A DNA stretch of 64,000 nt from Parasitella parasitica (taxonomy: Eukaryota > Mucoromycota > Mucoromycetes > Mucorales > Mucoraceae): contig MU619237.1 of NCBI GenBank assembly GCA_025201805.1, positions 107,046-171,045 of the forward strand. The letters run 5' to 3'. Positions 32,698-44,576 of this stretch are shown one piece after another. Every line of letters starts with the position of its first letter. Position 1 is the first letter of the stretch. The notes below the pieces were generated by a model. It searched no databases. It worked only from the letters and a program-made list of their open reading frames with translations, and was not told the origin of the DNA. The translations under genes were made by a program, and so were the position numbers.

Positions 32698-35133
32698 TTA
32701 ATATGGACTTTGCAGATTATTGTTGTTGGAGTATATAATCAAGGGCAGATTATGTTGCAGATATTGCTGTTGTTGTGGGTATTGCTGTTGCTGTGAGTAT
32801 TTCTGCGGATATTGCTGTGGATATTGCTGTGGATATTGCTGTTGTAGATATTGGTAGGAATATGTTTGGTTGGGCGGGCTAATGACTTGCTGCTGTAACG
32901 GTTGGTATATGTTATATGGCATAGTAGCGCTGCTGTAAGCGTAGTTGGAAGGCGCTGTTACTTGATGGGATGTTGCGTTCGACGTATTTTGGGCAGCATT
33001 TACCATAAGCTGGTGTCCATACTGTGTCATGTACGGATTTTGCGAGGTGTAATTTTGACTGTACACGTTTTTCGCATTGTTGTTTGCATTGACAATTTCA
33101 AGGATCGAGTCTTTCAGTGCGCTCAACTGCTGCTGTTTGTGCTGATCAGTCAAGAGAGATGTGGAGTCTGGTCGGGTCTGGTGTAAAAAGGCTACTTTTC
33201 TGTCGAGCGTATTCTCTTGATGTCGCTGCGTTGGAGAGGAAATGGAAGGGATGATCGTGATGGGCGAAGTGCTCTTTTGATGTTTTTTGAGAATCGACTT
33301 GAGAGGAGGAGAAGTTTTTGGTGCTTTCGTAGATGTCTGTTGAGGTGCTCCTGTTGCATTGGGGGATGTTGGTCCTTTTTGCTGGAGATTTATCTGTGAG
33401 CTATTTGGCGTCAGAATATCCGGGCTGTCCTCTGTTGTGCGAGATGTGTTCAACGAAGATGATGATACTGCAGCTTTTGCTAACGAGGCGCATATTATTT
33501 CAGAAGTGAGAGTTGCTGTACTCTTTGGCAATTCCTGTGTTACAGGTGGCCCAGTCGAAATGCTGTGGTTAAGGGAGGGTCGCACAGCTTTTTTACCCGT
33601 AGTAGATATAATAAATGGGTGTAGTAGTGCCATCTTGGGTGTAAATCGTCTATTTGGATCGAAAACCAAGATGTTCTTTAAGAAATCGTATAGGTTTTCT
33701 TTGTCTACTGTGTCTATGGAGCCCAGAGGCAATTAATATAATGGAATGGTCTAATGTACATTTGCTATAGTTACCTTGATCTTTATTGTCTTCGTCGTAC
33801 TCGTCATTTGATGCCAGCCCCATGATTCTTTCTCTAAGTGGAGTGCTGTTTACAGCCGAGTCATGAGGTGGCTGGACTAGTGTTTTAAGCTTTATTAGGC
33901 CATTTGGGCCTCTCCTTGATTCAAAAAATCTGCTGGACTTTTTCCCTTTTTTAAGCATGTCATTTGGCGGTGCGCATCTAGATCAAAGGGTAATTGACTT
34001 TAGTTTTATCTGCATACTTTGAGAAAAAAATGTGTGTGCAACTTACTTTAAGCAGTTTACCCACATATGTACCAAAGTGGCTTCGTTCCCGCTTGGAAAC
34101 AGCGGTTTTCCTGTATACAATTCGGCTACGAAACATCCAAAAGACCACATATCGATGGCGCAGGTAATTCCTGCTTGTAGAATAACCTCAGGTGATCGAT
34201 AAAATGCTGTTTGAATGCAGTAATTTTCTTTTTCGTTTTCCATTACTGCTGATCCATAATCGACTAGCTTGACATCATGAACATCATCAAATCTACGTAG
34301 AGCCAAACTTTAATCAAGCTGCATTAACCAAATTGAAATTATCCTCACTCACCTCTTTAGCAAAATATTGTCAGGCTTCAGATCGGTATGAATGATTTTC
34401 ATGTCTTTTAGTAAAGCTAATGTTTCCAAAATGTTGAATGATATTTTCTGAATGTCCTGGATGGCCAAATTTGGTTTTCCAATTCGTTGATTTAATACCT
34501 TGTCCAAGCTGATCGATAGCAACTCAAAAACAGCGCACAGATGTCCCTTGAATGTGAAACATCGCCGCAGTTGTAGGAATCTATCTTTCTCGTTAGGTCT
34601 ACGTTGAAGCTTTTCAAAAGGTGTTAATTAACTCAATTTTTGGGTTTGTTTGCTACTAATAATTAATTATCAATCTACCTGGCTTAGTATAGCAATCTCT
34701 TTTTCTCCCTGGCTAAGGTATGGGAATTGATTTTTGATGACTTTGATGGCGACAAGTTCTCCGGTTCTTATTGTTCTACACTTTACAACCTGTCCGAATG
34801 TTCCTTGACCCATGAGATCCAGTATTTCGTACCTTAATTTGGAATGTAATAGTTAGCCTCGTTGTAAAATCATCACAAGCCAATTCGCTCATACTTTTCG
34901 ATGTCGCCTAGAATGTCTTTTACTCTAAGGATGTAGTCGTCTTGGATATTGTCAAAGCCATTGTTTTTTGACGGTTCTCGCGGATGTGTGAGGGTCCTTC
35001 TGGGTACATGTAACAAAGTTGATTTAAATGCTGGATTTATGGATTCAATAACTTGGTGATATTGTAAAGTTGCTCTTTTTAATACGCTGTAACAAGGCGC
35101 AAATCTAGATCGAGGAGTTGTTTGTTTGTTCAT
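32698..35133 (-). CDS. YAK1: Yak1-like DYRK-family protein kinase
   Basis: A protein kinase of 709 residues from six exons on the minus strand: 35133-34895, 34832-34679, 34609-34353, 34307-34047, 33977-33775, 33713-32698. The catalytic domain starts at about residue 78 with YEILDLMGQGTFGQVVKC (glycine loop), the lysine in VAIKVIK, and GHLCAVFELLSISLDKVL, which is typical of Yak1. The catalytic loop is HTDLKPDNILL, the activation loop keeps FYRSPEVIL, and the C-lobe has AIDMWSFGCFVAELYTGKPL. Yak1 kinases slow growth under glucose or nutrient stress, downstream of PKA. The magnesium-binding motif reads DYG where DFG is usual. The long C-terminal tail is Ser/Thr- and Gln/Asn-rich with repeated YPQQ units. 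It ends 189 bp from the MED12 stop, convergent. Assignment to Yak1 over other DYRKs is likely, not certain. Confidence 0.88.
32763..32850 (-). repeat. YPQQ-type codon repeat in the kinase tail
   Basis: Repeated 12-nt units on the minus strand encode Tyr-Pro-Gln-Gln and related Gln-rich words near the C-terminus of the Yak1-like kinase. The unit stays in frame and is probably disordered, aggregation-prone sequence. Confidence 0.85.
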
Positions 35134-35517
35134 AGTACGGTATCGGACAAATCCTCTGCGTGTAACTGATAAACGACCACTACTAGCTGATTTTAGAAAT
35201 ACCGATTAATGACCATACTCAAGAGCTTTTATGTACAATTTTTTTTATTCAACCTGGTATTATCGATTCATGGACAACCTCTAATGCATTGATGAATGAA
35301 TCTGAATTGTGCATTTCAAATCAAAAGCTTTATTTGATAGATTGAACAATAGTAAAATTCAGGTACCGGATGGGAACAAAAAAGGAAAGAAGAAAAAGCG
35401 AAGAAAAGAGCATAGTTTATAACATGATTACATTTGTTATTTTATAGTATCCAAAAAAGGTACAGAGGAAATTATTTAGTGAATAATGAGAAAAAAAAAA
35501 AAGAAAAAAAAGGAAGA

Positions 35518-36375
35518 TTAACGCAAATCTTCAGAATCTATGCCCTTTTTAATCTTTAATAACATTGCAGTTTTCCACGGATCTAATCTTGTTAGTTTGT
35601 CGTAATCTGCAACCCGTTGAGTAAAGACATCGACATCTCCTTGATTTATACATTCAACTATGTCTTTTAATAACGCACACTCACGAGAGGATTCAAATGA
35701 CATGTCCATGTTGCAATAATTTGCAAGTGCCTTCTCTGTTTTGACCACATCATTAGTGCACAAATGACATAAACCAGCTCTGAACCAATATTCTTTCAAG
35801 GACCATTTCAATAGCGGGTCATCAATCGATGCTGTTGCAACCTGTTCGTATTTTTCCAAGGCAACATCGTACATTTCCAAATTGGCTGCAATTTCAGCTA
35901 CTTTGAGCAGGCACTTGTTAGAAAGACTACAATAAACCATATTAGACTTCACTTTGTACCACTATATTTATAATGATAAATTACGCGGGCGAGTCGTCAG
36001 CGTTATAAAGTTCTGCTGCTTTTGCATATGCTTCATAAGCTTCCTTAGGGCGCTCAAGTTTAGTTTCGCACAATTCTGCAATGTCTTGATTGTGTCTCGC
36101 AGCTGCTCTAAAGTTACCTCCTTCTTGATCGAGCACAATAGCTTCTCTCAAAGCATTCACAGCAGCTAAAGCGTATAATAAGTATGCTTCATCTACCTCA
36201 GTACCGATACAATCTCGTTCATACCTGCAGGGTCGCTCTTCTTGTAGCTTTTAGCAGCATTATCGTATGCTCTAGATCCTTCAAATTTAGCACAGTTACC
36301 ACGTTGAAATAGCTTAGCTGCTTCGATAAATGCTTCACCAGCGTTTTCCCCTATTTTTTTTTTTTTTTTTTTTTT

Positions 36376-36415
<40 letters not shown>

Positions 36416-36567
36416 TTACATTGTTGAGCGAGCTTGAACATATTTCCGGCCTTTTCATAAAGCTCTGCTGCGTCTTCGTATTTGTTAGACGGGCCAAAAA
36501 AAGACCAAGAATTGAGCTTCTTTTGTGCTTGATCGATTAAGTCTCTGGCTTGTTTTTCAGATGACAT
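35518..36567 (-). CDS. SEC17: alpha-SNAP (Sec17)
   Basis: The SNAP adaptor that recruits the NSF/Sec18 ATPase to disassemble SNARE complexes after membrane fusion. Four exons on the minus strand (36567-36420, 36350-36225, 36165-35985, 35926-35518) give 287 residues, close to the usual 290-295. TPR-like helical hairpins are visible: KYEDAAELYEKAGNMFKLAQ, then WENAGEAFIEAAKLFQRG, GNFRAAARHNQDIAELCE and EMYDVALEKYEQVA. The C-terminal end has LDPWKTAMLLKIKKGI with an acidic finish, as needed to stimulate Sec18. The first intron (36351-36419) is almost pure A; splicing it restores the Trp of the conserved QQW-ENAGEAF segment across the junction. The other introns are ordinary GT-AG of 58-59 nt. 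Confidence 0.95.
36351..36419 (-). other. poly-A intron of the alpha-SNAP gene
   Basis: In coding orientation this 69-nt intron reads GTAATGT, 34 A, GGG, 22 A, TAG. No branch-site-like sequence is visible. Without splicing it would insert a poly-lysine tract into a conserved TPR helix. Its ends match the poly-A intron at 820-912. Confidence 0.9.
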
Positions 36568-37650
36568 GATTTAATAGTTGAAACAGTAAAAAAAAAAGAG
36601 AAGAGATGTATCTGTTATTTCACACAAACAAAACAGCAAAAGATGCAAATCCGCACATTGTTCGTGACTGGGCGAAACCATGAACGAGGAAAAGAAGTGG
36701 TACAGTGATTTGCGTAAATCAATACTTCTTGTTGTGATATATATTTATAGCTCATCCATAATGCGACACTTTGGAAATCGTTTTTTTTTTTTTTTTTTTT
36801 TTGATAGATTCAACTTTCGCAGCGTTTCGCGATAAATGCTTTTGCTGCTTCTTGTATTCAATTAGCAATCATTTTGTTCTTCGCAAGCGATGGTTATTTT
36901 TTTTTTTTTACTCTTGACCTGCATTTCTTAATAGGATTTGACATGTATAAATTAGAGAGTAAAAACTAAGCATTATGCCCACTATCATCAATTGCTTTCA
37001 GGACTTTTAGTGTTTTGTAAATGGCAGCACTGTTATGAATAATTCTCTTATCTTCAAATTTTTGTTTTCATTTTTTCTCTACCTTCAAGGCTCAACTCCT
37101 CATGGTATGCCATATATTGAAATCGTGTTGTGCTATTTTTTTAACATTATGCCTAAAGCTTTACTCAAAAATCATTTAATCAAAAGTCAAATAGGTCTTA
37201 TAAGCGATCTATTCGTACATCATACGAGGGTGTCGCTAATTGATTAAAATAAATGGACAAGTGGATAGTTAGACTGTAGAGAGTATCTTCAAATAATGCA
37301 TGGTGATACACACATCAAATGTGCAACAATCATTTACTGAAATCCTTACGTCAATGTCATACTATTTCACAAAAAAACAAGCCGTATAAATATAATATAA
37401 TATAGCTAATACAGTAGTTACTTATCTTGGCTACTTTGCTACAGCAACCGTTCCTAGATCGGATCTAATGTTTAATGTCGGTGTAAAAATAGAAGAGTTA
37501 ATCATAAAATAGCAAGTGTAAGAAACCATCTCCTCTATCTTGGTTTTCCTGCTTATGCTGAGCTTATCAAGATGACCCAAACATCCAGAATGATTAGACG
37601 ATTAAAAACAAATAGGCCCTGTTATATTAATAACGCTAAAAAATAACTGG

Positions 37651-38325
37651 TTTTGCATATAACTTTGGATAGACACATCGCCCAGTGGAAAGCAAGCTAT
37701 GCTCATCGTATAGTGATAATCATGCCTATTCTTATAGCGCATAATACAATGTTTATTTTGCTCTGTATCGAATACTGTCAGCGATTATACGCAATTTTGA
37801 TATGTAAATTTGTGATATCAACTGATAACTTTATGGATGTCGATAAAAACATGAATGCCAATGCTGTCTCCAGATAACGTCAAGTCAACGCTAAGCTTTC
37901 CAAGTTAGATCTCGGTTCTACGGTCATTTTAGCAGAATTTATGAGCAAATATCTGATATTTATGATAAATATTGAAAAATAAAAGTATTTTTGCAGATAA
38001 CTTTTGATAGAGACATTGCCCAGTGGACACCAAGTTATGCTCAGATAGCGATGATCATGTCTGTTCTTATGGCGCATAAGACAGTGTTTATTTTGCTGTC
38101 TATGGAAAAGCCTATGATCGATTATATGTAATTCTGATATGTAAATTTGTGATATCATTTGATAACTTTATAGATATCGATGAAAACATAGATACCAATG
38201 TTGTTTCCAGATAGCGCCAAGTCAACGCTAAGCTTTCCAAGTTAGGTCTCGGTCTTACGATAACTTTAGCAGAAGAAGTAGTTATAGTGAGCAAATATCT
38301 GATATTTATGATTGTTGTTGATCTG
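37651..38325. repeat. diverged tandem duplication, period about 338 bp
   Basis: Two consecutive copies share long runs with substitutions. GCCCAGTGG occurs at 37680 and 38018, and AAGCTTTCCAAGTTAG at 37893 and 38230. ATCTGATATTTATGAT and GTAAATTTGTGATATCA also recur at matching offsets. On the minus strand both copies can be read as similar broken peptides (PRSNLESLALT and PRPNLESLALT), so an old coding sequence may have been duplicated and then decayed. No terminal inverted repeats or target-site duplication were seen. Confidence 0.85.
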
Positions 38326-40817
38326 CCATAATTTAAGACTTAGGATATCATAATAATGTACTTCAATTGAAGATTGGTAATTGTCTAATAGTGTGTTATA
38401 CTTGTCGAAACAGGGGAATAAAGTCTCACTGTTTTCAAATCAAGAAGGTTTTCTGTAACACAGACCTATAGTATTACTGATAAACATAAAGGTACTGGCA
38501 GATCAAAAAAGATGATTAGACTTGTATTATAACAATACATTGTATCCTGTCAAGGACACTTGTTACTGTGCAATCGGTATAGAATGTTATATAAATTCTA
38601 CACTAAAAAATTAAAACAAAAAAACAACAATAAATGTCAACTTGATAAAGGTATAGGTTTTGTTATTAAATTGTCAGGTAGTGTATAAAACTCCAGTTCA
38701 TCTACTAGCCAGGTAGATAAACCTTTATATACTTAAGCTATAGATGAATTTTCTAATATCATAATTTAACGTATACAACAATTCTGATTAATTAGCATTT
38801 TAAATTTCGTGCTAAACGACATCTTTACAAACTAAAAAAATAACTTAGACCTATCTAAGTCAGTGGATAGATTTTACGTGAGATATCTTGATCAATCTTC
38901 CATACGAAGATTATTAATATCAATCTATAAGCGTATATCATTTCTGGTATAGACTTATATAGTCTATATTAATAGTACATGATGTCTGAGTATCTATCAC
39001 TTGGTAAATTCATCTTTTTAGCAGATATTTGTATACGCAGCATGTCTATAGCATTTTGTGAGCATATCTCTAGCATTGCACATATTTTACAACTCTATAG
39101 TACATAGTGTATCTGTAGCTAGTATCATGGATAAGTATATGTCTCGTAGTGCGTATCTGGAAACTGGTAATACACATCTTAAACATAGATCTTGTAAGAC
39201 ATAATAAGCTCGTAGTGCATACTAGATTTAATAAACGTCTAAGTCTTGTGTCGAGATGTAAGTATAAGTCTATAGCATTATCCATCACGATGGTGCCATC
39301 TCTAGGCTATTTCCTATATAGTATAAATCTGCATTGTACATCTTATTAACAGTACACATATGTAGTCTATATCAATATAAGATAACTGGATAAATATAGA
39401 AGTGGAATGCAGATCATTATAGATTGAATGTATTTCGCAGGTACAACAGGTGCTTATACGTATTTAATTTTAGAAAATTTGTGTGTTTTTTGACAGATAA
39501 TAAGTAATGTCAAAAACATGATCTAGTTGTATTCAAATTGGGGTTTGTAGATTTAACCGATATAGAAGCCTCCACCATCAATAATCAATAAAATGTTTAG
39601 TTTTGTTCATAATAACACATTTATATGACAGCTTCAGGTTGGCAGCTTTTTTCATGCAAATGGCAATATTGGCTTAAAATTTTATTGACTTTTTGACATT
39701 TAACTAAAAACTCGTAGCTTGATTCTCTTTTTAAGCCCTGAAACTGCAAAATAAGTACCTAATTAAGGAGTGTGTGATGTATGCTTTACTTAATACCCCT
39801 ATGAAGGCACTATAAAATACATTACTGAGTGAAAACCATGATTTTTAATCATCAATTTACATAAATTATCTCAAATCCGGTCTCAAAACGAAGTTTTTGT
39901 ATGGTTTATATTAGTCAAAAATATTCCATTCAATTTAATTTGGATATACCATTGCAGTGTTAGGTATTATTATACGATACATGGACTTTTAGACGAAATA
40001 AGCAATCTCCTGCAAGCTTTATTGCTTGAGAATTTTACTATTGGAAACATAAAGTGATATTTCAAAAACTTACTTGATTTTACAATGTTTGCTATTCAAA
40101 TAATATTCTTTAGAGATATGAACGAAAAAATCAAATAAATCTGATAACTTTTTTAAGGTCAAATTAGCTTATGACAACTCTACATTTTATTTTCAATGAA
40201 AGCTTAATAAATATACGCTGCTATAGCGTGTATATCATAAAATTTAGAGCACTTCAAAGTATTGTTTATTTCCGTAAGTAGTCTGCTTGTCGAAGAAAGT
40301 TGTGGTATACGATAATTAAATAATAAAGGGCTTCGACATACGAAAAGTAATGGATTAACAACGAACATCGGACAGGAAATCAATACTACATTAAATCATC
40401 AATTCCAATAGCCCGTTCCAAGTCTCGAAATAATATGAATCTGAAATTCAGATTTGAGCTGTCGACAGGATAATGAATGCCTCATGAAGAGGATCCTGCA
40501 GAATGAAAAATAATAATAAGATGCTCAAGTGTTCCATAAAACGTCTGAGGCGGCACCAACCATCAAAAATAGCGGACCAGAGCTGTAGATTTCGACATGA
40601 ATTTTGTTATTAAACTACTTCCACTCATCTGAAAATACTGAAGCCATTGCTAGCCCATTTTCAAAAGCATTCAAACCTTTCCATTCATACCCAATTTTTG
40701 TAAAAAGAAAAGTTAATAATCTTTATTAGTCTTTGTTTTTGTATAATGGTGCTCTGCATGAAATAATCTTCAAGATGATAGGAATCAATGCCCCTCATAT
40801 CACCTTAACGGAGCAAA

Positions 40818-40837
40818 CCACATGTATTCACATGTGG
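40818..40837. repeat. short inverted repeat CCACATGT/ACATGTGG
   Basis: Perfect 8-bp arms with a 4-bp spacer. Each arm contains the E-box-like CACATG(T). It lies in the gene-poor block, about 30 bp upstream of a weak open frame, so a regulatory role is possible but unsupported. Confidence 0.3.
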
Positions 40838-43381
40838 TATACACTCGAATGGTCTTAAACCAATTTGCAAATGCCAATAATGAAATCCAAGGAAATGACA
40901 TGGAATTTGAAGCATAAAGGAAAAGTAACATGCTATAAAACTGTGCACGGTACACTTGGAATAAAAACGTCCATTGCCTTTAGAATCCAGTGTAAAGCTG
41001 CGTCTACTTTACACTCCTTTTTACCTGCTGGTCTCACTTTAGTTGATATGATGTGAAAATAAAAACTTATTATATTTTTCGTATGCAAATGCATCAATTA
41101 CCAACTACGAGTCGTCAAAAGTCATTTGGCACAATTTTGATAAATCAGCCATATAAATGTTATAAACCAGGTCATCCAAGCTGTGTATGTGCTACATTGG
41201 AAACACTTTTGCTTTTATTGTACAGTAAGATGATTACAAAAAAACTGTGTGTAACTAATATATAAATTCAGTAGTATCCTACAATGGCTTGGTTTTGGAA
41301 TAAACAATAACATGTTGGTTATTATGGTAAATATGCATATATCGATTTTCCTCCAATTTTTGGGGCGGTCATGACAACATGACATACATAAATAGATATT
41401 GCTGCGTACATAGTACGTATACATGTGCATTTTTTGTGACATGATAATAAAGACCACTCATATATACACATTGCATTGTTGTATACATTCGGGCCAACCG
41501 AAAACTTAAATTGGTTTGTACATACATGAATGCACCTGCATACATTTTCTGTTGCGTCGAAAGAAACATCGATACTTTGCCAAGAAACAAGGAATTTCAA
41601 ATTTTGCTGTCATCTGTTTAGGGGGCTCATCATTCATTGAATGGGGCGAGTTTATTGCTGTCAGGGTCGAGACGAGATCAGATACCAGACATCACTGTCA
41701 ATCGCTGAGACTGAAATATCGGATCAAACAAGTTTGTGAAATTAGGAGACATCCGTGGTCTATCGGAACGTAGGGTCTTGCTAAATCTTTCATCGTAAAG
41801 ACTATTAAGAATAAAAAGTTGACATAGAGATATAGCCGTTCAATATATCATCAAGCACCATAGCTTAACAAGGTGAAGCCGTTGTTTATACGACATTAGC
41901 CTAGTACATTGCTGATTTTTGCTGAGATGAAAGTAGAAGAAATCATTAATGCAAATAATCTTTCTCCTTCTTTGTATTGTCGATATTCGCCTTGTATAGT
42001 GTAAGCTATCGGAATTTTTAATAACTCAAGGATCTAGTGGCGCTCCTGGCATCTATAATAAGGAACCAATGGCACATAATGTAAATATACAGTTCAGGTG
42101 ATAGAAGATTAGATAGTGAGTCAACCACGAAGAATGATCTTGACCCATCAATGTAAATATAGAATTTTACCACATGACTCCATTAAGAATATTATAGATG
42201 GTACGATTATTGACTTTAGGCTATAAATCCTTTATTCTTCAGCCCTCTTGGAATTAACTTATTAGATCCGAAAATCGGTAAAAGCTTAATATGTGAATTA
42301 GTCTACAGTGCATGTGTGAGATCATGTCAGCGGTTATTTATGTAAATTGGCAATTAAGCTCCAGAGAATGAAGCGCAGATCATCCGCATATGCAATATAA
42401 TCCCGAATATTTAGATTTAGGTCAAAAACTGGGAATAAAGTTGGATTACAAAGTTCAACATCTAGTTTTTGAGTAAGCATATGTACGGTTGTACATTGAA
42501 CAACAAGACAGCATTTTATAGAACATATTTTTGCTTTTATTATATTGCATATGATGTATATTCATTCACAACATTTGCTGCTGCTTTTTTTTTTTTTTTT
42601 TTTTCGGATATCCGACATATCTAGTATATAAACGGTATGAGCCCTAATGGTATTTGACTGGAACTAGAGAATATGTATCAGCACATGTAACGATAAGGTC
42701 ATATAGGTCTGCCGCATACAAGCACATTGAGGTTGAGTATATTGTTTTGTATATACATTTATGTGCTACAAGCTATTTTTCATTGTCACCCCCAGATGAT
42801 ATACTCGTGCAATATATATTGGCAATCTTTTGCTGAATAACATCGAAATAGTGTATCTTTGTAGTGAATATATCGCATAGTTATAAATGAATCCAGCCAA
42901 ATATATGAATTGGATGCAGATGCGAGTCATATGGTGTTAATATAAATCTCATTATATTACAATGAATCCCGTTGAAAGCATTCACAGCATGGATGAAAGA
43001 AAAAAAATAGAATCTAGAATGTATTAAAAACAACCGGGATCAATGTGATCATCTGGAAAATTATAGATACAACAAGAAAGAGTCCACGTTATAGCGATTT
43101 TCATACTTGAGTGAAACAAGATATTTTGGGGGAACAGGGGCAGGGGCTATTTTGGCTTGATGTCAACTGATCAAAGTTGTCAATTGTGGCATCAAATTAA
43201 TCAAGCGTATTCTGCATAATGATTCCAAAGTATGTAAGTAGATATCAGAGCAAATATGGTTTATTATAGCTGAGGACTATGGGATTTGCAGCAGTTTTCC
43301 ATTGTTATGATCTGTGCGATCATTTTGGAGGACCATGTCCTGAAGCGTAGGCGCGGATATCGCGGGGGTGGCACTTAATCG

Positions 43382-43591
43382 TTATATGTGAAGACGTCGA
43401 GTGGCTACGCGCAGATGACGAGTGTAAATATAGAACGGAACAAGCAGAATCACAGCGAATAGACCACCAAACAAGAACGTTTTGTTTTTGTAAACAAAAA
43501 CAATCAAACCAGGAACATTTGATAGGTTCCTGTGTGTTAATTGCTTGGGCCACCTAGAAGCATGTGTGATACTAGAAAGGAATATTGCCAA
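43382..43591 (-). CDS. possible small single-span membrane protein
   Basis: An open stretch of about 69 codons ending at 43382, without an in-frame ATG; it follows a TGA near 43600, so an upstream exon would be needed. The peptide has an Arg/Lys/Ser-containing N-terminal part (SRWPKQLTHRNLSNVP) like a mitochondrial targeting sequence. A hydrophobic span follows (FLFGGLFAVILLVPFYIY), and the end is basic. The shape recalls small cytochrome oxidase subunits of the Cox7c/Cox8 kind, but residues are too few to decide. It may equally be a relic or chance. Confidence 0.25.
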   Translation of the reverse strand: MAIFLSSITHASRWPKQLTHRNLSNVPGLIVFVYKNKTFLFGGLFAVILLVPFYIYTRHLRVATRRLHI

Positions 43592-44486
43592 GTTGAATCA
43601 ACATGCACCGTGTATAATCTACGTTACAAACATAGAATCTGCATAGCCACATTGTCACGTATACAATAACTCTTTCTACTTTACATCAGCAAGGAGGGCT
43701 ATTGCCATTATTACGGCTGCATGACCAACACAAGGCCTCTTAGTCTTTGAGCCAAAATGCAGGTGCTGGCGTCGGCACCTCATAACCTTCTCTATTGATC
43801 ACTTGAAGACGGAGCAAGAGAAATGGGGGTCATTCTACGTTGAGCTCATCAATGAACAACTATTTTTATTCATGTATGAATGACTCAAATGGTGTGAAAA
43901 AGGGCCTGTACATAAAATACAAGATGGTGATCAATAATGGAATGAAAACATGCAGGATTAGCTAATAAGTGAATCCGAGACTTAGAGTTGGCTAGGCTCA
44001 CATCAGGAGAATTTCCATACTATACTCCTAGCTCGATTGAACCCTTGCAAAGTTTACATAACATGTAATACATCTACAAGTCGAGGTTCTTTGTATCATT
44101 GCGGCATTGTTGTTGTGAAAATACCAAAGGCAGTATATGCGCATTGTGTCAAAATTAGCAGTACAAAATCGGCCAGCTTTTTCTATGCATATTTCGAGAA
44201 GCACTGTCTCTCTAAATCCATGATACGATGGGATAATATGAATTGAGAGATTTGTAAAGGGAAACCCACGGACACCTGAGAAGAATCGCCATGAAAACTT
44301 TTGGGGTGTTTTGGGGGGGGGGGGTTCAATGCGTCCATTTTAATGGTTGATTTAAGGAGTAAAGCATGAAAACAGAGTTTCCAAGCAGTTGCGCTGTATA
44401 TTAATTTGGGAATGATTGCTGGCGCCCTGGAGATCGTCTGCCCTATCAGATTTTTGGCAAACCATACAGAGCCAAAAAATTTAAAG

Positions 44487-44494
44487 TATATAAA
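44487..44494 (+). promoter_or_regulatory. TATA box of the WWE-like gene
   Basis: TATATAAA, followed by a CT-rich stretch (about 44530-44555), lies 90 bp upstream of the ATG at 44577. The spacing fits a TATA box and a pyrimidine-rich transcription start region. Confidence 0.5.
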
Positions 44495-44576
44495 GGCCCA
44501 ATGTCGATCGTATCATTTCAACATTTATCCCTTCTCTCTCTCTTATTCTTATACAGCAACAGCTCAATCTTTCACA

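Larger units (their letters stand above)
36568..44480. other. gene-poor AT-rich block
   Basis: About 7.9 kb with no confident gene. It contains T runs (36780-36802, 42581-42604), the tandem repeat at 37651-38325, and stretches near 38880-39370 built from loosely repeated words such as TCTATAG, CTCGTAGTGC and AGTCTATAT. Open frames are short. A possible small membrane protein lies at 43382-43591. I found no reverse transcriptase, integrase or transposase motif and no tRNA with a matching acceptor stem. Confidence 0.55.

Noticed and set aside
33650-33958. Read-through of the kinase exon 5 into SKCTLDHSII
   Set aside because: The donor at 33774 and the acceptor at 33714 restore the conserved VDKENLYDFLKNILVFDP segment, so the read-through is intronic.
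36360-36415. Poly-lysine insertion in alpha-SNAP
   Set aside because: The lysine run is the translated poly-A intron. Splicing restores the conserved Trp and TPR helix.
41516-41773. 85-codon plus-strand ORF in the gene-poor block
   Set aside because: No recognisable motif, no splice or promoter context, and AT-rich surroundings with many similar chance ORFs.
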